DNA from: Crotophaga sulcirostris
Taxonomy: Eukaryota > Chordata > Aves > Cuculiformes > Crotophagidae
Assembly: GCA_013397455.1 (NCBI GenBank)
Contig: VYZB01000030.1
Coordinates: 1,928,403-1,992,402 of the forward strand
Length of the DNA: 64,000 nt
Direction of reading: 5' to 3'
The position numbers were made by a program, and so were the translations under genes. The notes beneath the pieces were generated by a model. It saw nothing but the letters and a program-made list of their open reading frames with translations. It was not told where the DNA came from and did not search any database. Below, in pieces: positions 40,561 to 51,400 of the stretch; position 1 is the stretch's first letter; each line of letters begins with the position of its first letter.

Positions 40561-41526
40561 AAATGAACATCAGTGGGCCAGCAATTTACTCAGCTAGCTC
40601 GTTAAGGACTCTTGGGTACAACTGTTTAGCCAAGCTGATTTCAGACTGTTTATCCATAGCAGATGGTGTGTCCAATTCTCCTTGATTACTGATGAGAAGA
40701 AGGCACTTCATTGCCCCCCACAGCCCATCCTGAGGGTACATCCCTCTGCCATTGTCCAGGTACAGACTGCCAAACACTTTGAGCTCCTCTGCAGCGTGGC
40801 AGTTGACTTGGTACTGGCCATCAGTAGAGGGAAATGATGAAGGCAACTGTCACGCTGCAGAAGTGGTTCATAATACATTGCTTACACAGATATCATTCCT
40901 AATAGGAGAGAGACCCAGACTCACAACTCCAAAATTTCTCCCCGAGGCTGTGCATCTTAGATTTTATTCCTATGCCCAGTAGAAATCGAGATATGTCCAT
41001 TTAATCTTGTTCAGCCCTACAGGTATAAACTCAAGCCTCCATGCTTCTCTGCTGATATGTTCCAGCCTTGTTCTCTCCTGTTTTCTGACAGTATAACTGT
41101 CTCTATTAACTAAAGATTTCACAAATAAAGGATTTTGTGACGTGTCAAGTTGAAATGAATGAATGCATGGAGGTCAGTTTTTTCATAAGTGAAAGGCTAA
41201 TGCTGGACTGTACAGGATGAGGTTTATTTTTGGCCTTTTCTTGAGTCAGTGAGGATATTTAATGGACATTTTTGGAAGGTCAGTGGGTGTATACTCAGAA
41301 TGTTCCAAGTCAGCTGGGATCTTTCTAGATCATAGGAATTAAACAGCCAGTATTTGAACAGGTGACCTCAAAGGAAACACCAGTGATTCAGTAGGTGTGG
41401 TCCTTCTATCTGAGTCAGTGCTGAAATGCGGCACCAAATGATGCTGTGTTGCTGGAGGACACGGTTTTTATTTGAAATATTAAAACCAACTTGAGCATGT
41501 GTGGCTGTTTAAAAACCCGAGACATT

Positions 41527-41656
41527 ATCATAGAATCATAGAATGGTTTGGGTTGGAAGGGACCTCAAAGTCCACCCAGTTCGAACCCCCCTGCCATGGG
41601 CAGGAACGCCTGCCACTAGACCAGGCTGTTCAAGCCCCCATCCAACCTGGCCATGA
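41527..41656 (-). mobile_element. CR1 LINE 3' end, minus strand
   Basis: The text begins atcatagaatcatagaatgg, continues tttgggttggaagggacctc and ends with ccccatccaacctggcc. This is the reverse complement of the avian CR1 3' UTR with its terminal octamer-like repeats. About 130 bp remain, truncated at the element's 5' side. It lies about 0.75 kb upstream of ACAN exon 2. Confidence 0.96.
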
Positions 41657-42393
41657 AATTCAGTATATTATACCGAATGATAATCCAGTTAGGATTAATT
41701 TAGTTGACTTCCCTGTATTGCTTCTGCCATTCAGTGTCAGCAGGATGCCTCTTTCCTTTCCTAAAGCTTTCAGAAGCAGCAAGTTGCTCTGACTGATTGA
41801 GGGATCCCCATAGGATATTTTTAGAGTGGAATTAAGATGCCTAGATTTGTATCCTGTGGATTTCTTGGGCTTTTCAACCATACGGAATGCATATTTCCCT
41901 TCAGGCCATTTTAAGGTATACAAAATACATCCAACCATCTGCCTGAGAGCCAGTGTTGACTTTCATGGAGGATGCTGGTGAAGGGCAGCTCCTGTTCTGA
42001 GGTGAAGGCTTAGTGGATGTGACGGTCCCTCTCGAGTAAATACATAATAAGTGTGAAGATCTGTTGGAAAATTGTCTGTCTTCTCCACAGGGAAGGCTGA
42101 ATCACAAGAGAGAGAATGGGAGCACAATATAATAAGTGATCTATAATAACACTCCAATCTGTTGCACATAGCAGAGCATCTTATTTATTTGTCACACAGA
42201 CTCATTTCCTGAAGCAGGAGGCACTTTGAGACAGCATCTTTCTCCAAGGATCGGTTTTCACTGCCAGCCTCATGTAGGAGGCTTAAGGGGCAGCTGAAAG
42301 CATTGCACTACCCTGCAGCATCATCCCCAGCACTCAGCTCCCTATAAACATGCAGCTGTCATAAATCCTTTCTCCTTGTGTTGTTTCTTGCAG

Positions 42394-42470
42394 GTAAACT
42401 ATGACCACTTTACTATTAGCGTTTGTGTGTTTGCGAGTCATCACAGCAGCCATCTCTGTGGAGCTCTCAG
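42394..42470 (+). CDS. ACAN: ACAN exon 2: start codon and signal peptide
   Basis: Coding starts at ATG 42,401, seven bases after the acceptor ttgcttgcag-type site (ttgtttcttgcag). It encodes [20 protein letters not shown], a signal peptide nearly identical to that of other aggrecans, followed by ELS. The start context has A at -3. The donor is gtacgt at 42,471. The exon ends in phase 1, with its last G completing an Asp codon in exon 3. The protein is secreted. The same exon is crossed out of frame by the predicted upstream ORF that begins in exon 1. Confidence 0.97.
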
Positions 42471-45400
42471 GTACGTGCCCTGGGGTATGGGAAAGTGGGA
42501 CTGAGCAATGTGCTGCACTCTGGTCCCATCCCTGAGCACGGGCAGCTGCCAGGAATAACTGTACACAAGATCTGATCTCTGTATACACAAGGCTCCTCTA
42601 TTTGGATGGCTTCTATTCCACAGCCTCTCACTATTCTTGTACTTGGGGAGCCAGGGAGTCAGCTCTAGACAAAGGCAGATTTATGGGGAAATTAAGGGAA
42701 TGTCAGTATTTCCCTTTTTAAACTCTATCAGGTGTGTTCTTGTAGCATGGGCAACAGCTATGCTGCACTAGTCCGTTCCCATATCCAGAACTGGTCCAAA
42801 ACCCAAAAGCAACCATGGCACAAGGGTCGTGGTTGTAACTTCCCTCTCTGCAAGTTATTTTCAGCAGACCACACCAAAAAGAATATGTCTGAATATATGG
42901 GTAGAGGTTTGCAAAGCAGATATGAACATTGGAGCATACAGGAGAACTGGGTATTTTGGATTAAATGTGTTATTGATATAACCATTGTTTTGTTTGGGAA
43001 CTGGCAGACAGTAGCGATGGCCTGGAAGTGACGATACCTGAGCAGTCTCCCCTGCGCGTTGTCCTGGGAAGCTCCCTGAACATCCCCTGCTACTTCAACA
43101 TCCCAGAGGAACAAGACATCAGTGCTCTCCTGACCCCACGGATCAAATGGAGCAAACTCTTTAACGGGACCGAAGTTGTCTTGCTAGTGGCCACCGGTGG
43201 GAAAATCCGGCTCAACACCGAGTACAGGGAGGTGATTTCTTTGCCGAATTACCCTGCCATCCCCACTGATGCCACTTTGGAAATCAAGGCCCTGAGGTCC
43301 AACCACACTGGGATTTATCGCTGCCAAGTGATGTATGGGATTGAGGACAGACAAGACACAATAGAGGTCCTGGTGAAAGGTGAGATTCTGCTGTTGCTCT
43401 TTCCTCTCAACAGCTTGCTGCCTGGCCTGGGCAGAAGAGAGGAAGAAATATATGGGCAGGGGGAATACTGCTCTCCCCATAGGCATGAATCCTTTCAGTT
43501 GGGTCTCAGATAAGGCCATGGGTCAGTGAGCAGAAGCCATGGGCCAGGCATTTATTTTAGCAGGCTAGGACAAGACTAAATCAACCCAAAAAGTGGCTCA
43601 TGGCAGAATATATGGCAATAAAATAACTCTTCTGGCAGAAGGTGAGTTACAAAGACAACAAGACGGCATCCTTGGTAGGAGGTGGTACTGGATACACTGG
43701 GCTATTGCTCAGAGGGGTGAAGGTGGAACAAGGCAGTTATAAAGTCCTTTTATTTCTTCAAAACATTTTAGGAGGCGGGATGCCCTCAGCTGGAGACTTG
43801 GTCTATTCTGGAAAAACTTTCCCCATCGTCTTACAAAGCCCATAATAACAGATGGGGTAAAATAAAAAAAAAGTTATTGTTTCCTAGGTGTTTGTACACT
43901 GACACTCTGCACCCTTGGTCCTGAGCAGGACCTTTGGAGGTGGTAACTTTTAAACCCTCCTGGCAGCACAGCCCCTGCTCTGCCCCACTGGCTGATTTCT
44001 GAACTGTGCATTTAAAATGCTGCACAGAGCTATGTCAGGAAAGAATTGAGTCCTTCTGATGCTGATGTAGCTCTGTGTTCTGGGCGATGGGTTTCCTCCA
44101 GCTGTTCACACTACTATTCAGGTACTGGCTTTTATTAGGCCATGGCTTTGTTACAGCACCACTGGGGGAGCAGTCACTGTCCTAGATCACCACTGTGTTC
44201 CACAAGGTCCTGTGGAAGGAGCCCATCAAGTCACCCTTGGCTTGAGATGCTCAAATACAGACAATCAGCATAAATAACGTTTCTAGTTGACGTGTGGTAT
44301 GTGTTCTTTGAATCTGTAACTTATTTAAAGGAAAGGGGCTGGTTGCTCTCTAGCAGACATGGGAGTGATGGCCGTTGTGTTTTCCAGGCATCGTATTCCA
44401 CTACAGAGCAATCTCCACAAGGTACACCTTGAACTTTGAGAAAGCAAAGCAGGCTTGTATCCAGAACAGTGCTGTCATTGCTACACCCGAGCAGCTGCAA
44501 GCTGCCTATGAGGATGGGTACGAGCAGTGTGACGCCGGCTGGCTGGCTGATCAGACTGTCAGGTAATGAGCAGTGGTGGGCGGGGAAGGAAAGTGACAGC
44601 AGGGTCATTAGGGAAGTGCTTCTGCAATGAAGCATCGACTGAAAATGTTTAAAGGGTTGCTAAATAGCAGCTGTTGTAATTGCTGGTGTGCAGAGGGAGG
44701 TGGTAGATCGCAAGCCATTCTCTTCCAGGAGGAACTCTTTAGTAGGAAAGCAGAGTGAACACTGTCCTACTCAGCTGGTGGTGCCACCTGAGTGGACAAT
44801 GGCTTAATCCTAATCCTGCCTCCTCCCTGAACTAAACATATGCTAGGCCAAGATGCACAAGTGTGTCTCAACCATACCAAGCTGTGTATCCCACACTGGG
44901 CAAGCGCCTTGGCTTGACGTTTTTGGCTGGTGCTCCCAGGGTCCTGCTGCACTCAGGACCATCAGAGGGAGGGCAGGACAGCAGATCATCCTTCCCCTTC
45001 CCCATAATCTAGGAAAAGCCATAAATCATCATAATCATTGTGGCAGCCAGGGTCCTGCCCCTCCACTCCTTATGCATTCTCTCTTCCCCAGGTACCCCAT
45101 CCACTGGCCCCGGGAGCGCTGCTACGGCGACAAGGATGAATTTCCAGGAGTGAGGACCTATGGAGTCCGCGAGCCAGATGAAACCTATGATGTTTACTGC
45201 TATGCAGAGCAAATGCAAGGTAATTTGTTGCTTCTGCTGTTACTAGATGCAGAAGCAGCTATAGCTCTGATCATGCCTAGGCTGGCCAACAGTAAATCCA
45301 GAAGCAAAGGGTCTAGAGGCGAGACAGGTTACAAATGGAAAAGCACTTACTCCAGCAAGTTCTCTACAGTCTGTTAGACCTTGAACAATTTTAATGTCAA

Positions 45401-48400
45401 ATGACTAATGCAGTGCAGAGGATGGAGTCTGTCTAACCTTCATCAGAGTCCATGCCATCCCGCATGTCTCTAGTCATCCATTTGCCGGTGTGACACTCAG
45501 AGGTGTCCATCACCCATGCTTATGACAAGGATCCATTGAAATAATCAGCACATCAGAACTCAAATTTTCCTTTGCCTTCCTCTTGCCCTGTAGCTCCAGC
45601 TGGTTTGGTATGTTTTGCTCCTGTCTATATTTGGCCTATAAGACTCCATTTCTTCTGGTCTTTATAGACAGTCGCTAACATGGCTTTGCTTTCATCTGTA
45701 GCACACAGGACTTTTCATCTTATCCAGAGTCTCAGGAGTGGGAAGGCAAAAGAAAGGGAATTGGGATTAAATTATACAGCTAATTCCTGTGCTAATGGGT
45801 GGTGTAATTTCAGGTAAAGTCTTCTATGCCACTGCCCCCGAGAAGTTCACCTTTCAAGAAGCTTTTGACAAATGCCGCAGTTTGGGAGCCCGTTTGGCCA
45901 CCACAGGAGAGCTGTACTTGGCCTGGAAGGATGGCATGGACATGTGCAGCGCAGGCTGGCTGGCCGATCGCAGTGTCCGCTACCCCATCTCCAGAGCACG
46001 GCCCAACTGCGGAGGAAACCTGGTGGGAGTGCGGACAGTGTACCTGTACGTCAACCAGACGGGATACCCTCACCCTGACTCCCGCTACGATGCCATCTGC
46101 TACAGTGGTGAGTGCATCGGGGCTGATGGGACTAAGCAATGTGTCTCCACACACCAGAAAGCAGAAGCTCCCTGGCCAGAGCTAACCTCTTGCTTCTTTA
46201 ATTTAGATTTTTTTTAAAAAGCGGGGGGAAACAGGTTTGAACTTAGTCCTCTGTTCGTGTTCAGGTAGGAAGCAGATCCAGAAAGTGCACAAATGCCTGA
46301 GCGGTACAAGGGGCTCTGAGGAGGTGGTTGTAACACAGCCCTGTTCTCTCCAGTCCTCCCACACCTTCCAGCTTTGGTAGCTCTCCTGGAGGCACGGAGC
46401 AGAGATCCACATACAAGACTTTAAAGGCTGGAGATGTAAGAGACGAAAAAAGAGAACTGACCCTGAATATGTCTATAGTGCTGTGATGTGGTACAGACAC
46501 GTACCTGTTTCCACACTGGGATGAATCAGACACTGGAATAGTCTCTGACAATCAGAAATGGGGCAAAATTGCACCTAGGAAGTCAAGAACATCCCAGCTA
46601 CTCCTTCTTTCTAGCTACTTACTACTCCCTGCAGCAAGAAGGATGCAAAGCACAGCAGTCTATTCAGGGCAACCAGAGGCTGACATTCAAATAGGATTGC
46701 TATCTTTAAAAAAATAATAACAATATTTTAAAATGTGTTTAGAAACCCCATTGATACAACCTATCATGCCAAGATGCGTGCATGACCAGGGTGTCAGGAG
46801 GCCCTGTAAAACCACCCAGACCCCTCGGAGGTATCCAGCTATGTGATCAAGCTAAACACTGGTTGAGAAAACCACAGCCTTCTGGTTATCTCGGGGTGTA
46901 CATCTGAAACTGCTGAGTACAGCCAGTCCTTGCCTGAGCATCTCTATCTAATTCTGAGTCTCTTGAGGGCTGAGAGGCACTGGTTAAAATGAAGTAGCAG
47001 GAAAATGGAATTGGAAATAAATAGAGCAGGGAAAGCAGTATTAGGGGAAAAGCCTGGCACTGTCTCATTATCTTTGCCTCCCCAGCTGAGACCTGTCTTG
47101 CTGTGTATCCAAATGTCCCATCCCTCCCTCACCTGCCCAGTTCTGTTTTATGCTGCTCTTTAAACCACTGTCCTTGCTGTAGGCTCACCTGCTCAGTGGC
47201 ACGTTAAGCACGTTCACCTACACCCAAGGGATGTGACTTGTCAGAAAAGTGATTTGGGAGGGGAAAGGAGGAAGTTGTTTGAATGTATTTGCTACGGCAA
47301 GTGGCCTTGGCTGTCCTGGTGATGGGGTTAGCGTACTTGTATCTGAAGAGCTCTTTAGTCATCACCAGGGCAGAGCAGAAGGAGATCTAATCCTAGTGAG
47401 ACTTCATATGAGGATCCAGATGTCTTTCTCTCACAGCTCAGACCTGTTGTGGAGGTTCTCCAAGCTCCCCTACTTCCCATCGGCCACCTTGAATTCCTTG
47501 CAGCCGGCACTAGAGGTCAGTGCAGACTTGGATATGGGCAAGGTGCTCTAGGGAAGGCGAGCTGGAAGGAGAGCAGGGAAAGTCCTCTGCGGAGCATGTG
47601 GTGGCTCGTTGCCTCTAACTCAGGACCGTGCCCTCCGTGCTGAGGCGTTGTAGAGAGCCAGAGTGGAGGAAGGAAAACCATTTCTTTCACCAGACCGTCA
47701 TGATTTCCCTGCTCCTCGCAGAGCCCGTAAACACTCAGCTTTCTTGGGGGCAGCAGCACACCCTGCTAAACTGATCTTGTCCCCTCTGATTGTTGCCTTT
47801 TCTCTTGATGTAGGTGACGATGTGGAGACTCTGATCCCAGGGCAGTTCATCGATGAGAGAGGAAGCGAGCTGGGCAGTGGTTTCACTGTCCAGACTGTCA
47901 CCCAGACTGAAGTGGAGCTATCCCTGCCACGCAACGCCACAGAGGAGGAAGCCCGCGGCAGCATCGCCACCCTGGAGCCCATTGACATTACACCCAGTGC
48001 CACCGAGCTGTACGAAGGCTTCACCGTCCTGCCTGACCTCTTCACCACTGCAGTCACTGTAGAGACAGCTGCCCCAGAGGAGGAGAACATCACCAGGGGG
48101 GATTTCACAGGGGTGTGGGCTGTACCTGAACAGGCCACCACCACAGCCTTAGACACTGCCATCACCACCGAAATGTCAGAGGTGAGCTCGGTGGAAGAGG
48201 TTGTGGGAGTGACTGCCACACCAGGACTAGAGTCTGCCTCAGCATTCACAGCAGAAGATCAGCTCGTCCGAGTGACAGCAGCCCCTGGTGTCGGTCTCCT
48301 CCCTGAGCAGCCCATCTCCCCCACGGGTAAGTTACCAGGACTCTGAGAAACCTGAAATTCAATTTATCCTAGAGGTAACCATTCCGCTGAAAAGAGTCTG

Positions 48401-51400
48401 AGCTTCTGCTGTCGCAGAGGGCATCCAAGTCCCTGGAGGTGGGCAGGCCTGTCTGGGGTCAGGGACAGGCTGAGTGCCTCTGCTATGGTGGGACAGGAGG
48501 GGTGAGAAGGAGGCTGTGGGCCACCCCACCATATGCTAAAAAGGGCTCCAATGCTTGGGCCTGCAGTGGTCACACTGCACTCCCATGTGCTTCTGGGTCC
48601 AGGAAAGGGCAAAGTCAGGGCAGTAAGATCCTAGAGGTGAGCTAAGGAGATTCCCAGAACATCACCCTTGGTGGCAGTGGAGCCCAAAGAATGTGGTATC
48701 TCCATCAAAGTGGGTTTTACAGGCGCTGGTTCTTGCACTGTTGTTGGGAAGACCCTTTCTGGTCGAACATCTCAGTGGAGGGGGGATCCCATATCTGCTG
48801 TCTCACCATGGCTTCTCTTCCTCCAGGTGTGGTGTTTCACTACCGCGCTGCCACTAGCAGATATGCCTTCTCCTTCGTCCAAGCCCAGAAGGCCTGCCTG
48901 GAGAACAATGCAGTTATTGCCACTCCTGAACAGCTCCAGGCTGCCTACGAGGCTGGCTTTGACCAGTGCGATGCCGGCTGGCTGCGGGACCAGACAGTCA
49001 GGTAAAACTATAGTGACTTGGAGAAGACTCCTTGTCCAAATAGAGGCTTTACTCTGGTCTCTCCTGCTGCTCTGTTCATCATCTTCTAAAGCTTTCCTAA
49101 TCTAAGGCTTTGTCTAGGCTATGATATCTATTGGCCAATAGATCTATTTTTTTTAATTTTCCAAATTGTTTCCTAAGCTATGTATACATCCTGCAGTGGA
49201 GAGCTCTCCTGACATGTAGGAAAAGTGGAGGAAAGTTTGTACTCATTGCCACAAGCTGTGTGTAGACTTATTTCCAAGTATGTTGGGGGCTCTGAGCACC
49301 TCTAACAGTGTAGTGTTCTTGTTCTGCTCCCAAGCATGCTGAAATGCTTCAGTCCAGGGTACACAAAGCTGACTTTGGATTATGTCCGCTCTTCTTCTTT
49401 TGGTAGGTATCCCATTGTGAATCCTCGAAGTAACTGTGAAGGAGACAAGGAGAACTCTCCAGGCGTGCGCTCATACGGCATGCGCCCAGCCTCAGAGACC
49501 TATGATGTGTACTGCTACATCGACAGGCTCAAGGGTGCGTTATCCCCCTTCCTCTGGGCACAACTGTGGAGTAAAAATGTGCTTCACACCTCCATATCTG
49601 CGTGTGCGTGGGTAGGACGCAAGGACTCACCCCTATTTTCTCTCCCATCCTTCAGGCGAGGTGTTCTTCGCAACCCAGCTAGAGCAGTTCACCTTCCCAG
49701 AAGCTCAGCAGTACTGTGAGAGCCAAAATGCCACGCTGGCCTCTGTTGGCCAACTCCACGCTGCCTGGAAGCAGGGCCTGGACAGATGCTACGCTGGCTG
49801 GTTAGCTGACGGCAGCCTTCGCTACCCCATCGTGAGCCCCCGTCCTGCCTGTGGGGGGGACACACCTGGCGTGAGAACCATCTACCAGCACTACAACCAG
49901 ACAGGCTTCCCTGACCCGCTGTCCCGGCACCACGCCTTCTGCTTCAGAGGTACCCTCCCACCCTTTGCAGGGCATGTAGACCTGTCTCCTTGGGGAAATG
50001 GGTTTCAGGACGGAAGCTGGGCACATCAGGGTGCCAGTTTGGTGCAAAAGCACTTCGCTGGCATCTTGGACGGTGAATTTTTGGAAACTCCCTCTAATAC
50101 CTTTTTGTTCCAGCTGTGCCACCTGTGGAGGAGGAGGGGGTCACCTCATTCTTTGAAGAAGATGTACTGGTGACCCAACTAATTCCTGGTGTGGAGGGAG
50201 TACCCTCCGGGGAGGAGGTGACCGTGGAAACAGAGTTTGCCACTCAACCTGAGAATCAGACAGCCTGGGGGACAGACGTCTTTCCAACCGATGTGTCACT
50301 GCTCTCAGGTGGGTCAGGGCTTCCCTGTCTCATGGGTCGTGCTTGACTGATGTTTTAGGGTTGGGACACTCAAAAAATAAATGGGCTGTGTCCTTGCTGA
50401 AGAGAATTCCCTCTAAACCTAGACAATTAGCACCATATTAGCAATGTCTGAGGCTGGGCACACAGCAGGAGCCATTATTATTGTACTTTTGTCTAGGACT
50501 GAACTAAATGACCACCAGAACAGCACAGAGAGCATTGCCAAAGCACTTTACAAAATGTATTGGTTTGTGTCTGGGATGGGGAAGGCAAACTAGAAAAAGA
50601 TCTCAGACCATGCCTTCTAGGGAGGACAGAGCTACACTCTGGTCAGGGCAGGACCAAGCTTTTTCTCTTCCACAAGTTATCTCCAAAGAACCAGTAGCTT
50701 GGTTTTGAACCCTGGGAATTGGTGTCACTGTTGCTGTTGTCCCATGTCAGAAGATTATATATTCTGTCAGCTTCCCAGAGATATTATTTTATAGTTGTTT
50801 AAGATAAAATGTTCATTAACAAATCTGAGGGAACCAAATTATTTCTGCAAGCACATAGGACTTTTTGCCATTATCCCAAAGATATCAGTTTGGATGTGAA
50901 GTCAATCAGGAAATGGTTAAAACAATTTAGTAAATAATTTTCCTATCACCCTCTTTTTATTTGCTCTTTCCAGTGAGTCCATCTGATTTTCCTCCAGCTA
51001 CGGTAATACCAGAGGAAACAAGTACCAATGCTTCAGTCAGTGAAGTGTCAGGGGAGGTGACAGAATCTGGAGAACATCAAGTCAGTGGTGAATCTTCAGC
51101 ATCTGGGTGGGCATCTGGAGTCCCAGACACAAGTGGAGAACCAGCTTCTGGAGTTTTTGAATTTAGTGGAGAACACTCAGGGATCGGAGAAAGTGGATTA
51201 CCATCGGTAGACCTCCATACCAGTGGCTTTCTACCTGGAGAAAGTGGGCTACCCTCAGGGGACCTGAGTGGTGTGCCTTCTGGTGTTGTTGACATCAGCG
51301 GTTTACCTTCTGCAGAGGAAGATGTATTGGTGTCTACTTCAAGGATACCAGAAATCGGTGGGATGCCCTCTGGAGTGGAAAGCAGTGGGCTGCCTTCTGG

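Larger units (their letters stand above)
21544..42393 (+). other. ACAN: ACAN intron 1 (about 20.8 kb)
   Basis: The intron runs from the gtaacg donor at 21,544 to the ttgtttcttgcag acceptor ending at 42,393. It carries no recognisable coding exon. It contains a GA-rich and CpG-bearing block near 24 kb, a degenerate minisatellite, an A22 run and several CR1-type fragments, listed separately. Long first introns are usual for ACAN and may hold cartilage enhancers. The extent depends on the exon 1 call. Confidence 0.6.
42471..50973 (+). other. ACAN: ACAN introns 2-11, no extra exons seen
   Basis: The introns between exons 2 and 12 run from 121 bp (intron 9) to 1,706 bp (intron 6, 46,108-47,813). 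I read the longer ones (introns 2, 3, 4, 5, 6, 7, 8 and 11) for additional link-module or keratan-sulfate-type exons and found none. No transposon was recognised in them. Confidence 0.7.

Noticed and set aside
47663..47813. Upstream extension of the interglobular exon reading frame
   Set aside because: It is intron 6 sequence that happens to be open. The acceptor at 47,813 (ttgatgtag) and the conserved start GDDVE fix the exon start.
50961..50973. Apparent Met start just before the CS exon
   Set aside because: It lies in the intron 11 polypyrimidine/acceptor region. The exon begins at 50,974 and continues the frame from exon 11.
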